Translations under genes and position numbers: made by a program
Notes under the pieces: generated by a model
Database searches by the model: none
What the model saw: the letters and a program-made list of their open reading frames with translations, nothing else
Told to the model about the DNA's origin: nothing
Shown here: positions 52,286-62,875 of the stretch, piece by piece
How the letters are laid out: every line of letters begins with the position of its first letter
How positions within the stretch are numbered: the stretch's first letter is position 1
Source of the DNA: Aurantiochytrium sp. KH105
Taxonomy: Eukaryota; Sar; Bigyra; Thraustochytrida; Thraustochytriidae
Direction: 5' to 3'
Length of the DNA: 64,000 bases
NCBI GenBank assembly: GCA_003116975.1
Contig: BGKB01000034.1
Coordinates: 124,001-188,000 of the forward strand

Positions 52286-54484
52286 TTACACTGGCTTGCT
52301 GGCGACGTTATGACGCTTCTTGTAGAGGTCGGTCGCCTCTGAGTCCGTGCCGTCCATTGCAATTCGCCGCTGCTTCTTGGGCGCAAAAAAGCTCCGTTTG
52401 GGCAAACGTGACTCGAGAATCTTTCGAACAATGTACGACACGTTGAAGGGCTCCACGTCGGGACCCAAGGCCTTGGGAAGAAAACTATCAAGCTTGCGGA
52501 TGATGTTAGGCGTCTTGGCTGCGTCGAGGCCGTCGAGCGCAGATGTAGAGTTGGCGCCTCCACTTGCGCCCGCAAGGCTGCCCAGCGAGAGCAGACCACC
52601 ACCCGAACCACCATCAGAGGCATGCGAAGACACTGAAAACATAGCACTTGTGCGTGCATGTGGACCGAGACTAAGCGGACGCGCGCGCTTAAGAAAGGCC
52701 GTGTCCGGAGGCCCTGATGGCAGATTGCCGAGGTAGGCGTATCGATGCGTGACGCCGGCAAGACCACGCAGAAACGATTGGCCTGGAAATGCAGCCGCAA
52801 AGCGGTCCTCGATCTTGGCGAGCAGCTCGAGGTTTCCGCCACCAAGTGTGAAGCGCGCCGCAAACTCACGGTACCGCTCCCAAATCTGAAAGGCCTCTCG
52901 CGGCTCGAGCTTGTCGAGGACGCGCTCGAAGAGCGTCACAACGTCGTTGTCCTTGTTGAGGTGCTCCAAGAATCGCAAATAGTCCAGCACAAAGGCGACG
53001 TTGCGCGGAAAGCGGCGAACGCCCATCTCAAAGATACGGCGTGCAATCTCGGGCTCCTTGTTGTTGTGGAACTCGAGCAAAGCCGCTGCGGTGAAGACAG
53101 CGCTATCGCAAGCGGCCGAGGCACGCGCACGCTTGAAGACAGCGCGCGCGGGAGCAATCCCGCCACAGCGCCGCTCAAAAAGCTGGAACTGAATAAAGAC
53201 CAGCGAGCTGGGCAACTTCTCCTCCAGGCGCTGATACACAGTGCGCGCCTCCGAGACGCGCCCGTGCGTCTCAAGGGTGTCTGCGAGCACAAGGTGAAGA
53301 AGGACCGAGTCCGGCATGGCGTGCAGCGCGCGCTCCAGCACGGTTCGTGCCGAGATTGCGTCATTGGTTTCGAGCTCATACTGAGCAAACTCGTGCCAGA
53401 GCTCGGGAAAAAAGTACAGCGCTGCTAGCGCACGGTTGTACACGTGACGCACCCGGTGCTTGAGGGCGGTATCGCTGACGCGCTCTGGGTTCGTTCGCTC
53501 GTACGAGATGAGCGCGCGCCATTTGGCGAGTCGCTTGCCCTCGCGCGGATCGCCGCGCGGGACCTCGGGGAGGCCGCCGAGCAAGGGGCTACTCGAGGAC
53601 GTTGACGCTGACGTGGAGGTGCTCAGACCCATTGCGCTTGTGATTGCCTGAAGACGGTTTTTGCGCTCCAAATAGACTGTCTTGGCCTTCATGTGATCCT
53701 GCTGCACCTCGGTCGGGTTTTCGAGGTCGCGAAAGAGGGTTTCCATTTGATCGACGGGACGCGTGACGGCCCGTTGGTAGGCGCCGCGTACGGCCTTGTC
53801 CCGCACCTGCAAATCGAATTGCGAGTCGCACTTTTGTGTCTTGAGAAAGGCAATGTAATCAACCCAGATCGCCCCTGACTCGAAGGCGAAGCCAATATGC
53901 TTGAGCGCAGCTTCAAAGGCCTGCTCGATGCCCTTTCGCTCTTCCCTCTCCTTTGCCGCATTGCGCGAGGCCTCAGAGTCGGGTCCGAGTTTGCGTTCTC
54001 GCAGGTAGGTGAGATAGAATTGCCACAGCTTGACGCTGCCGAGCGAGAGCAAGGTGCGCTTGAGGATCCACTCCACCTGGGCATAGTTTTGGGCCTTGAG
54101 CTCGCGGCGCGCGTACAAGAGCCAAAACTTTTCCGAAAGCGGAAACCGCTTTAGCAGCGTCTCGTACATGGATCTGGCATTCTCCACGCTCGCCTTTTCT
54201 GCGTCCTTGGCGAGCGCGACCCACGAGGCCATCTCGGTATCTTTGCCCTTGAGCACGGCCTCGGCATCCGCGGCCTCTGTCTCTGCGTCGCCCGCGTCGA
54301 GGCCGGGGAGAGGGTCGCCGCCGTTCGCGCCGTCTCCATTGCCCTCCTGGTCCTGCGCGGCCTCCGTTTTCACGGCGACGGCGCTGGTGGTGCCGGTTTT
54401 GCGCTTCTTGGTGGCCTCCAGCCCGTCCTCTACCTCATTGTGCGCGCCGCCCTCATCGTCGTCCTCCGCCTTGCGTTTCGCCAT
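52286..54484 (-). CDS. Cleavage stimulation factor subunit 3 (CstF-77 / Rna14)
   Basis: 732-residue mRNA 3'-end processing factor. In the nucleus it scaffolds CstF and recruits the complex to the polyadenylation machinery. The N-terminus is acidic with a Lys/Arg cluster (ATKKRKTG) likely serving as nuclear signal. From about residue 95 a series of HAT (half-a-TPR) repeats is visible: ARSMYETLLKRFPLSEKFWL, QVEWILKRTLLSLGSVKLWQ, ARTVLERALHAMPDSVLLHL, ARRIFEMGVRRFPRNVAFVL and VVTLFERVLDKLEPREAFQI. The C-terminal conserved segment (IRKLDSFLPKALGPDVEPFNVSYIVRKIL) is the Suf/Rna14-type end. Length matches animal CstF-77 (about 717). ATG 54484 is the first in frame. It lies on the same strand downstream of the HECT gene, with about 600 bp between. 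Confidence 0.96.
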   Translation of the reverse strand: MAKRKAEDDDEGGAHNEVEDGLEATKKRKTGTTSAVAVKTEAAQDQEGNGDGANGGDPLPGLDAGDAETEAADAEAVLKGKDTEMASWVALAKDAEKASVENARSMYETLLKRFPLSEKFWLLYARRELKAQNYAQVEWILKRTLLSLGSVKLWQFYLTYLRERKLGPDSEASRNAAKEREERKGIEQAFEAALKHIGFAFESGAIWVDYIAFLKTQKCDSQFDLQVRDKAVRGAYQRAVTRPVDQMETLFRDLENPTEVQQDHMKAKTVYLERKNRLQAITSAMGLSTSTSASTSSSSPLLGGLPEVPRGDPREGKRLAKWRALISYERTNPERVSDTALKHRVRHVYNRALAALYFFPELWHEFAQYELETNDAISARTVLERALHAMPDSVLLHLVLADTLETHGRVSEARTVYQRLEEKLPSSLVFIQFQLFERRCGGIAPARAVFKRARASAACDSAVFTAAALLEFHNNKEPEIARRIFEMGVRRFPRNVAFVLDYLRFLEHLNKDNDVVTLFERVLDKLEPREAFQIWERYREFAARFTLGGGNLELLAKIEDRFAAAFPGQSFLRGLAGVTHRYAYLGNLPSGPPDTAFLKRARPLSLGPHARTSAMFSVSSHASDGGSGGGLLSLGSLAGASGGANSTSALDGLDAAKTPNIIRKLDSFLPKALGPDVEPFNVSYIVRKILESRLPKRSFFAPKKQRRIAMDGTDSEATDLYKKRHNVASKPV

Positions 54485-55097
54485 CGTGCGCCGCCGCCCC
54501 GAGCGCGCCGCCGCCGCCGCCGCCCGACGAACGTAGCCGCTGCCCCCGCGCGCGCGCCAACCGCTCGCGAGCCAATGGGCGGATGGTGTTCTGCTTCTTC
54601 GCCCTGCCTAGCTGCCTGCCTGCTAAGCTGGCTTGTCGTTCGTTGTTGTTGAGGCCGCTCTTGTTGCTATCTCCCATTCGTTATTGGCGCGCTCGACGAC
54701 TTGGCCCAACCAAGATCACATCGCCTCGGACCTCTTCCGTCTTTTCGCTTTCCTCTCTCTCCTCAGGGGATGCAGAGAGTTTCTGCGTTGCTTGCGACGT
54801 GAACCCTCGCCGAAAGTCCACGCATCAAGGCCGGAGGGATTGACAAGACTGATCGTTGGCAGCCCGAACGGCGACGATGGGCAACGTCCGTAGACCACAA
54901 GTAGGGTCGCGTTGGAGTGAGAAGATGGAGCTCACTCGCAAGCGCATTCTTATAAAATCTCCAACGCGATGTTGAAACAGGAAGGGTTTTGGGGCCTAAA
55001 AGGGAACAAAGTAGTTTCTTCTTCTTGTTGTTCTTCTTCTTTATTTCTATACATGAAAATCCTAGGTCTCGCCAGACGAATACACCCATGTTTCGTG
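54485..55097. other. Region between HECT gene 3' end and CstF-77 start
   Basis: Probably HECT 3' UTR plus CstF-77 promoter. A GCCGCC run lies just before the CstF-77 ATG. No gene recognised. Confidence 0.65.
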
Positions 55098-56447
55098 TTA
55101 GCCAAAGCCATAGCCTTCCGTGCATTCGTGAATTGCATACGTGAGCTTTTCACAGAGCGCGGCTTCCGTGTTGTATGCTGGAAGGTCGAGCTGATTGAAA
55201 CAAGAATGCGATTGCGGAAGAGCGTCATCGCTCCCGTAAGCCTTGTGGATCGTGAAACGCTGGACGCCACGCATGCCAATGAGATTCTTAAAACCGTCCA
55301 AAGGCACTTTCGAGGTTCCTGTGACAAACATGAGAAAGCGAGCATGGTCCTCGGAAGGCAAGCCTTCGAGACACTTCCAAAACCAGCGAATCTGCTGGCT
55401 AGCTGCCGAGTAGCCAACGTATTCGGTATTCGCCTTGAGGTCATCAAGATCAATCTCCGGAACGCCTGAAATGAGCAGCTCGAGCTCGTTTTCATCAAAG
55501 ATGGAAATGAGCTCGGCCGGCACGAGCTCATGGAAACCCTCGAGAAAGGCATCGAGCTGCGCGCGGATTCCGTTCGTCATGCGGTAGTGCGTCACGAGTC
55601 GAATGTAATCGCGCTTGTTCTCTTCAGTGACGGGAATTTCGGCGCCGCCAGGAAAGAGCTCCTTGGTGCGGACCGAACCGAAGACATCAATGTCGGCAGA
55701 AAACGTAAGGTCAAGGCCGATCTCCTCGATATTCATTTGCGTGAGCTCCATGAGATTTCGGTAGTACTCGGGGTCCAGACTCTGCATGTCAGAGGGCGTG
55801 ACCTTGAGGCCGAGAATGTGCTTGTAGAAGGAGCGCGTAAAGTGGGCGTCCAAGAGATGCCCGTCTGCAACGGCCTTGCCGACAATGCGACCGACAAATC
55901 GGAAATAGTCAAGATGCCTGTCCACGGCGATGGACGAACGCGGGTCTGGCTGAAAGGCGCTACTGTCTGCGGACGGCTTAAAGAGACCATAGTCCGGCTT
56001 GAACATTTCGCGCGCAAGGATCTGGAACCACTCTCGCGTCGGGCCGCCTGCATCGATACCTTCCTCGCCATCGAACTTGACAGAGAGTCGTCCGCGGAGC
56101 TCTTGCGCCGTGTAATGGTGCAAGTACAGGAAGGAGTCCTCAAAAACATTTGAGCGGCGCACGACAAGATTAAGCGTGCGTGCGTGGCGCCGCAGCTTGC
56201 GCACCTGGGTGGTAAAGTATTGGCGTTTGTTGTCGAAGTCGAGCACCGTTCGGCATTGCGGGTGTTTGAGCAGGCACGAGAACGAGTCCTCCAGGAGCGC
56301 AGGCGATTGGCTCACCAGGGAGTTGAGCACGTTTCCGTGTCCTTGCACGAACTTGAGCAGGGTCGCCTCGCGTCTGTCCTTCGGCGCCACGTCCTTCAGC
56401 GCCACGTCCTCGGCCTCGCCGCGCTCCTCGTCGTGGGCCTGATCCAT
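55098..56447 (-). CDS. Minimal HECT E3 ubiquitin ligase, HUWE1/TOM1 type
   Basis: 449 residues that are almost all HECT domain. It accepts ubiquitin from an E2 on a catalytic Cys and passes it to substrates. After a short charged N-terminus, KFVQGHGNVLNSLVSQSP and RTVLDFDNKRQYF match the segment preceding the HECT domain in HUWE1/Tom1. NVFEDSFLYLHHY, EEGIDAGGPTREWF, FVGRIVGKAVADGHLLDAHF and ITRSFYKHILG-like motifs follow. The active site LPQSHSCFNQLDLP gives Cys416, 33 residues from the end, and the C-terminal Phe-Gly (GYGFG) is typical. HUWE1-type relatives are several thousand residues long with substrate-binding N-termini; none is visible in the roughly 3 kb upstream. ATG 56447 follows GC-rich, probably untranslated DNA. 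Active ligase likely; substrates unknown. Confidence 0.94.
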   Translation of the reverse strand: MDQAHDEERGEAEDVALKDVAPKDRREATLLKFVQGHGNVLNSLVSQSPALLEDSFSCLLKHPQCRTVLDFDNKRQYFTTQVRKLRRHARTLNLVVRRSNVFEDSFLYLHHYTAQELRGRLSVKFDGEEGIDAGGPTREWFQILAREMFKPDYGLFKPSADSSAFQPDPRSSIAVDRHLDYFRFVGRIVGKAVADGHLLDAHFTRSFYKHILGLKVTPSDMQSLDPEYYRNLMELTQMNIEEIGLDLTFSADIDVFGSVRTKELFPGGAEIPVTEENKRDYIRLVTHYRMTNGIRAQLDAFLEGFHELVPAELISIFDENELELLISGVPEIDLDDLKANTEYVGYSAASQQIRWFWKCLEGLPSEDHARFLMFVTGTSKVPLDGFKNLIGMRGVQRFTIHKAYGSDDALPQSHSCFNQLDLPAYNTEAALCEKLTYAIHECTEGYGFG

Positions 56448-57259
56448 CTTTTTCTTCTCCTTCGCCGTGTATCTTCCTCCCTCTGCGCAGAGAAGGTCAG
56501 ACCAAAGAGCGCCTGCAGCTCTCGCGCACGAGGGCTTGGGCTGCTACCGGCACCTCTCCTTCCGTGCGCGGTCGTCCCGTCAAAGATAGCGACGCGCCTA
56601 CCGCGCGAACTCGCTCTGGTCGGTCGTTTCTTTCTGCGAAAACTCGCGACGGCAGATCTGCGCAACGCAAAAACCGGCTGAGTCGACGAGCTGCGCTGAG
56701 ATCGCATTGCGAACGACGCGGAGAAGTGAGCCGCAGGTGAGCAGAGACCGGAAAGTTCTGACCCAAGTCAGGCTCGTAAGTGTGGCTGTATGATCCCGGC
56801 CTCATCAATGGTTGGAAAGAGCGATGAATCCTTTCATGTGCGGTGTGGCAAAGTTTCTTTATGCCGCCAATGTCCAATGTTTGGCAACGCAGATTTATCT
56901 TCCTGGTCACGAGCATCGCCTCAGGGACAAACCCCAGACGATTCCCGTTTTTCTTCATAAATACGGCTTGCGATGATTCGCAACAGCAAATTTTAAAAAG
57001 TGCTACTTTTCGAAAGATTGTGGCTGCTGCTCTTCAAAATGTTATTAGCTTTCCAAGATACCATGGTATACACATATTTTTCTTGAAAAGAGACGTATTT
57101 ACCGACCGGAGGACCTAATCTAGATGGAAAGAGAGAGAGTTTTTGCCTTGCAACGTTTGCTTTCTTATCTAAGTATCATCTCGATTTTTTGTTCCTCCTG
57201 AAATTCACCGCCGGAGTCCGACCACTGCGCCGTGATCGCAACCAGCAACAAGAGAAAAT

Positions 57260-57280
57260 CGCGCGCGCGCGCGCGCGCCT
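57260..57280. repeat. (GC)n dinucleotide run
   Basis: About ten CG/GC units, a candidate non-B DNA-forming alternating purine-pyrimidine tract. Confidence 0.92.
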
Positions 57281-59190
57281 TCTCCTTGCATCATCTTCTT
57301 GCATGCATGGTGGGCGGCAACCGCCGGCGTGGACAATACGCATTCCGCCCATTCGTCGGCTGCTCCTCCCGCAACGCTCCGCTGTGTGAGGAACAAGCGG
57401 ACTTGTACACCCACAGCCAGTCACAGTAGCACATAAGTCTGCTCAAATCTTAAAAGGCGCTAGCTCCCCACATCCACACTGCCACAGTTGGCACTTCGCT
57501 CACATGCATCCACCTAACCCCTATGATACCCACATACTAGCTGTCACAGATAAAGCACCCGCAGCACAGGAGTACAAAGAGCACAGCAGCAATCGCTGAC
57601 CCTCGCGGGCCCTGGCACCTTTCGCGCACGACAGTTTGAGCTCCGCAGGATCGAGCGCGCATTCATATTGCCCAAGCTATAGGTATCTTAATAATCTTCC
57701 GAGTCGCCAACTCACCTTTTTGTATGAGAAGGCAGTGCCCATACATGCGAGGATTGGCACGCGGCATTCAGATTTCGATTCCGGTCGAGGCGACTTGCGA
57801 GAGAAAGAAGTTGGTTGGTTGGGCGAAGCACTTGTCAAAATTTGTTGTACCATGGTGAGCATCTTCGAAGGTGGCTCGAAGTCAAGTTAGGCAATGCGTC
57901 CCTTTGGTCATGTTTGGTTTTGACTTTCGCGGCGCATTGGCAGTCTGGCAAGCAAGCGTGGTCACTGCAGCACAGCGAGAGCGAAGCTGCTGAAGACTTG
58001 CTTGCTACCAGCGCTTTGCCGGCATTCAAAGGCAGGCCATACCCGAACCATCTTCACCGCAGCTCTTTGCTACGCGAAATTCGGGTTGCTTTTCTGGCTG
58101 ACTTCCTGCGCTTGAGACGCTTATTCCCTGGCAGATTGTACTCTGGACGCATGCTATCTATCGCTTCACAGCCATGTGCTCTGCAAATACTCGCTCTCGA
58201 GTATGTTGCGAGCACGATCGTTGCGAACTCTTGATGTTCGAACGTTCTTCTTCGAATTCACTGCAAAGTCACAACAAACAAAACGGAGACCCTGTCAGCG
58301 AGCGAGCGAGCGACTTTCCCGAGACCGGTGACCCAGGTGCCAGGCCTAACGCTCACATTAATTTTAATAATTAACCCACCCTTCCCTTCCTCCACCCCAC
58401 CTACGTTTGTCTGTCTTCCCAGATGATGGGACCAGCTGCGGCTTGTCGCGATCGCGTCGCGTCGCATGGAGTCCGAGCCCCCGTCTGGGCTCGTGTCAAC
58501 CAACGGTCATTTCAACTACCAGTCCTCGCCACCGTTTCTTTTTCCGAGCCTTTGGTACGAATGCACGCACCAACAGGAAGCGGCAAGAGCTTGGATTTCC
58601 GAGCTACGTGCCCGCGCAGGGCTTGCTCTGGCTGAGCACAGTTGTCTTCGCGTACGATGCACACGCGAACACCCTCTGCACGTGAGTTCACTCCCCTCGC
58701 ACGCCTCATCCACGAATTCGTCGTGGTCCGCGCCTTGAGCTCTCCTCTCCACGCAGCCAAACCGCCCTCTCCCCGCTCCACTTCGCTTTTGCCAGCCGCT
58801 TGTTTGCTTGCTCGCAAGCAGCTGCTCGCAGCTCGCAAGCAAGCCCTCCGCATGCACGCCTTCATGATGACCCCGTGCATCGCCGGGATGTATGTCGTCC
58901 CCTTGCTTGCCTCCATCCAGCGAGGCCCATCATTTCCGTTCGCTCGCCTCCGGTCCAAAAACCCAGTCGCTCCGCACCGCCGGCCCCAAACCCGGCGGCG
59001 GCTCCGCGCGGCCTCGCGAGCTTCGCCCGTCCCCGCCCCGCCGCGCGGCGCCGGCGGGGTCGCGGTCGCGGTCGCGCGCCGCGGGCGCGTACTCGGCGGG
59101 GGAGCACGTCTTGCGCCTCAAGGACCTGCAGAAGTCCAACGCGAGGGAGGACGCGCGGCGCCTTCGCTCCCTCGCGCGAGCGGCGGCGGC

Positions 59191-59194
<4 letters not shown>

Positions 59195-59224
<30 letters not shown>

Positions 59225-59233
59225 GCGCGAGGC
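59195..59233. repeat. GGGCGC hexamer repeat
   Basis: Five near-perfect GGGCGC units upstream of the chosen DENND6 start; prone to sequencing indels. Confidence 0.9.
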
Positions 59234-59412
59234 GCGGGCGCGAGGCCGGGCGGGCGGGCGGCGAGATCGGCGTCGAGATCGGCGGCGAGATCGGCGGCGA
59301 GAACGGCGGCGGCGGCGCCGAGGAGGGCGAGGATTTTTGGCGCTTCGCGCGCGCGGGCGAGGAGCGGCGCGGGGCGCTTCGCGCGGAGGGCGTCGGCGGG
59401 CAGCGAGCGGGG

Positions 59413-62190
59413 ATGGCCAAGATGGACGCGGAGACGGCGACTTTGCGTGGGAACATGGCGCGCCAGAGGGTGAGCGAAAGGTGGCTTGACGCCATCGTGG
59501 TCGTCGCCTTTCACGTCGAGCACGGCCAGGTGATCGAGGACGTCTACGCCGTCGAGGACAGCAAGCTCTCAGAGCGCGCCAAGCGAAAAATATGCTCGCT
59601 GTCCTTGCCGGACTCCAACAGCGGCCAGAACGGCGACGTGCAGTACTTCTTCAGGTACCGCGAGAGCGACCAGCCCCTGCTCGCCAAGAACTCCCTGGAG
59701 GAGGACTTTGTGTACTGCTCGGCTTTTTTCCGCCAGATCAAGGACAAAACGCTCAAACGCGGCTACTTTCAAAAGTCTGTCGTCCTGGTGTCCAGGAATC
59801 CGTTCACAAGTTTTCTCGAGGACTGTACCTTTGTGGTGGGCCCGCTCTTTTTTGAGTTTGGCAAGGTTGTGCTCGAGGCCATTCTACGCGATGTGCTCTC
59901 GTGGCCACGCCCCGAGCCAGGACGCACGTTCAAGCTTCCCATTGCAGGAAGCTCCATCACAACCGTGGTGCCCAGACAATTTCCCAATGTTCGTTCTCTG
60001 CCTGCACGAACGGTCTCGTCCTCATCAGCGGCCCCGCCTTCCATTGAGGTACCATTGGAGGCGAGCGGAACTCGGTCGTCGCTGCGCATGACGTCTGCTG
60101 CCACAGAATCCCGATGTGCATCGCCTGCTTCGGCCCCAGGCCGGGTCACGAGTGCGCCAAGTGCAGGAGACGACATTCCATCTGGCTCTGCTCTTGGTCG
60201 AGGCCGGGCGCACGACCCGGCTATGCTCGGTCCTGGCTATTGGGACGCCGCCAGGTCGCACGGATGCGCAACAGGCGCCGATGCCGGTGCGGGCACTGGC
60301 GCAAGCGCAAACGCAAACGCAAACGCAAGCGTAAGCGCTCGAGGCAATGGCAGCGCGCCACCACCTTTTCCGTACAATGGTGCTTCAACGTCCACCGCAG
60401 GGGTGGCCACGGCAGGGCCCAGCGGCGCTGGCGTCAATTACAGCGTCGCACGTATTTTTCGGCACCCGCCTGAGACGAACCCGGGCCTTTTTCAGGACAT
60501 TCCGCTCTTCTCCACCTTTGGTGGCCTTTCGGTAGCCCTATGGCATATCTGGGAGCTCGCGCTGGCCGGCGAGCCCATTCTCGTCCTTGCACCAACCCCC
60601 GACAGGTGTTCGCAGGCTGTGTTGGCCATTGCGAGCCTGATTGCGCCCATTGCATACAACGGGGACTACCGGCCATATTTTACAATTTATGACTCTGACT
60701 TTATGCAAATCAGCCGCAAGCACGACGAGACTCGAGGACAAGACATGCCGCCCACCGTTCTCGGTGTGACAAATCCATACTTTTTAAAGACACTCGAATA
60801 CTGGCCAAACGTCATCTCCATGGGCGGGAGCGGGCACTCGGCTCCAGAGCTGTCACGGTCTGCAACGCCTCCGCCCAAATCGAGTCCAAACGGGGAACCT
60901 AGCAAACAGACCGAGGACATTGATCTGGAAAGCGGTGTAAAGTCTCGCGCTACGCTCGGCAGCGAGCAAGTCAGGAGCGACCCGTCTTGCTTGGACCTCG
61001 ATGCGCGCTACCAGCAAATCATCGAGTCCTCGCAAAAGCTGCATCGCCAGCACAGCTCGTGCATGTCGCAGGCTAGCCACCAGCAGCAGCAGAGCCTAAG
61101 TGTCGAAGGCGCCGACCTCAGGACGGCCCGGTATCATCCTACTGTGGCCAAACGGGGCGCCTCGCTACGTGCTCTGCTCACGGACCAAAAGTACGAGAGG
61201 TCAATTATCCTCACGCGTGACGATCCTGGTGTGCCTCCGGACAAGACGATTCTTGAGCAGTTGTTGACAGAGCATGATGCGGAAAACGCAGATTTAGTGG
61301 TTTTGCAAGGCGACAAGTATGATGTCGAGCCGCCTGCGCTCTCGGTGAACAACGCGCTGCTCAGGCAACACTTTACGCACCTAACACGCTGCTTTTTGCG
61401 TCCCTTGGAGACTTACTTCAATTTGGAGTCCGTGGGGACACGCGCCGCGCGGGAACGTGGCATCAGCTTGTCGGCGTACAACGAGCCGTCATTGCTTATC
61501 GAGAAATTCAATGAGGAGTCCTTTCTTCTCGAACTGGAGGCGCAGCTGCCTGAAAAGGAACTGCGCCGTACCAACTGGCGCGCGCTTTATCGCAAGTTCA
61601 TCAATGGTCCGAACTTTTTGCCGTGGTACAATCAGCAGCGCGCAAAGCTCGAGTTCCAGCTCGAGCACATTTACCGTCACTTGCGCCTAAACACGGATCC
61701 TGACGTGCTCTTGCAAACGGCTGGAGCTGCCGAGGAGGTGCGTGAGCGCCTCTTGCGGCGCCAACTTCGACAAAATGCTGAGCGCAAACATGAAGCATCC
61801 GGGTCCCTATCCAACTCCGAAATAGCTGGAGGACACGGGCACGGATCTCGCGACGAGTTTGGAAACGATATCGAGGACGTTGACGTTGACGATGATGACG
61901 ACGATGATGACGCCGACGACGAGAGGGCGGGGTGGGTCTCTGACGAAGACAGCAGTCTTGTCTTGATGGAGCGAGGTGCTGCTTCCGCGCCTATTTCATC
62001 GCCGACTGCTTCGCGAGCTGGCCGGCTTGGCAAGCACACGGACAATAGCCGCAGCTTTCGGCTGTATCGTCGCGTAAAACGAGCTTTGGACCGTGAACTC
62101 GCCAAGCCTGATGCTGAGCGTGATGAGGAACTATGCAGCAAGATCCAAGAACATCTCGAGATAGTCCGGTCTCTCATCGCAGGCGCCTAG
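59413..62190 (+). CDS. DENN domain protein of the DENND6 (FAM116) family
   Basis: About 925 residues from ATG 59413 (GGGGATGGC). DENND6 proteins are DENN-type guanine-exchange factors for endocytic-recycling Rabs. The N-terminal longin-like/uDENN part has AIVVVAFHVEHGQVIEDVY, SLPDSNSGQNGDVQYFFRYR and the very conserved KDKTLKRGYFQKSVVLVS. After a 250-residue Ser/Ala insertion the cDENN part shows LWELALAGEPILVLAPTPDR-like sequence, YRPYFTIYDSDF and LGVTNPYFLKTLEYWPNVI. A second long insertion separates this from a region with LTRCFLRPLETYFN, and an acidic DDDDDDDAD tract lies near the end. The insertions make it longer than animal DENND6 (about 600). The N-terminus is uncertain: in-frame ATGs exist up to 58.65 kb and a possible frameshift lies near 59.2 kb. 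Alternative: a related AVL9-like DENN protein. Confidence 0.88.
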   Translation: MAKMDAETATLRGNMARQRVSERWLDAIVVVAFHVEHGQVIEDVYAVEDSKLSERAKRKICSLSLPDSNSGQNGDVQYFFRYRESDQPLLAKNSLEEDFVYCSAFFRQIKDKTLKRGYFQKSVVLVSRNPFTSFLEDCTFVVGPLFFEFGKVVLEAILRDVLSWPRPEPGRTFKLPIAGSSITTVVPRQFPNVRSLPARTVSSSSAAPPSIEVPLEASGTRSSLRMTSAATESRCASPASAPGRVTSAPSAGDDIPSGSALGRGRAHDPAMLGPGYWDAARSHGCATGADAGAGTGASANANANASVSARGNGSAPPPFPYNGASTSTAGVATAGPSGAGVNYSVARIFRHPPETNPGLFQDIPLFSTFGGLSVALWHIWELALAGEPILVLAPTPDRCSQAVLAIASLIAPIAYNGDYRPYFTIYDSDFMQISRKHDETRGQDMPPTVLGVTNPYFLKTLEYWPNVISMGGSGHSAPELSRSATPPPKSSPNGEPSKQTEDIDLESGVKSRATLGSEQVRSDPSCLDLDARYQQIIESSQKLHRQHSSCMSQASHQQQQSLSVEGADLRTARYHPTVAKRGASLRALLTDQKYERSIILTRDDPGVPPDKTILEQLLTEHDAENADLVVLQGDKYDVEPPALSVNNALLRQHFTHLTRCFLRPLETYFNLESVGTRAARERGISLSAYNEPSLLIEKFNEESFLLELEAQLPEKELRRTNWRALYRKFINGPNFLPWYNQQRAKLEFQLEHIYRHLRLNTDPDVLLQTAGAAEEVRERLLRRQLRQNAERKHEASGSLSNSEIAGGHGHGSRDEFGNDIEDVDVDDDDDDDDADDERAGWVSDEDSSLVLMERGAASAPISSPTASRAGRLGKHTDNSRSFRLYRRVKRALDRELAKPDAERDEELCSKIQEHLEIVRSLIAGA
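60297..60338 (+). repeat. Ala-Asn codon repeat (GCAAAC)n in DENND6
   Basis: GCAAGC/GCAAAC hexamers encode alternating Ala-Asn/Ser inside the first low-complexity insertion. Confidence 0.85.
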
Positions 62191-62875
62191 TTCTTGCCCA
62201 CACTCGTCGAAGACGAAATGTCCGGAAAGAACCCAAAGGAACAAGCAAGAATCATGACGCAATGCGAGACCCGACTGAGTCTTCTCCCTCTCCCCCTCGA
62301 TCACTTGCCCGTTCAAGCGTCGTCGGAATCTGAAGCTTTCTCTTGCACAGAAAGACAAACCGCGCACGCCAACAGACAGCGAGCGAGATGTGTGTACGTA
62401 TTTGATATCGAAAGCAATGACGACCAAGCGGACTGTCGAGGTTATTTTTATTCAAACCAAAGAAAAGCAAAACAACAAAAACGAAAACTGGAATGCTCAT
62501 ATTTTTGCTCTGTCTGATTGACACTGGGTTCGTTCGTTCTAGGTCTACTTTTCGTCCACCTCTTAGGATCAGACGGTTCTATTAAACATTACATGAGGGT
62601 CAAATTCCAAAGGACTCAAGACGACGTTCACAATTCGATGGACAGCTCCTCGATAAAGTGAAATCATTCGTCCCTATTCTGTTATACGACGTCGAATTTG
62701 TGGTCCATCTTGATGTGGCTCGACTCTTCCGTCTGCCTGCCTCCGTGTTTTTCTTCTCGTCCGCGATTTACTCGCTCGCAGGTGGCATATGCACAGCCTA
62801 GAATAAGACTCGCCGTGTCACGCGAGGTCGCGCGTGGTAGAGGACGCGCCCGTGGCTCCCGATTGTTGCTGTCGA
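62191..62875. other. Convergent 3' region, DENND6 / kinase-fold gene
   Basis: About 0.7 kb, A+T-richer, with an A-rich stretch near 62456-62490. No gene recognised. Confidence 0.65.

Larger units (their letters stand above)
56448..59412. other. Divergent region, HECT gene / DENND6
   Basis: 3 kb without a supportable gene on either strand. A moderate-G+C middle (56800-58400) is flanked by G+C-rich ends. A GC dinucleotide run lies at 57260-57280. The right end, from about 58890, may encode part of the DENND6 N-terminus in a shifted frame (see findings). Confidence 0.5.
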
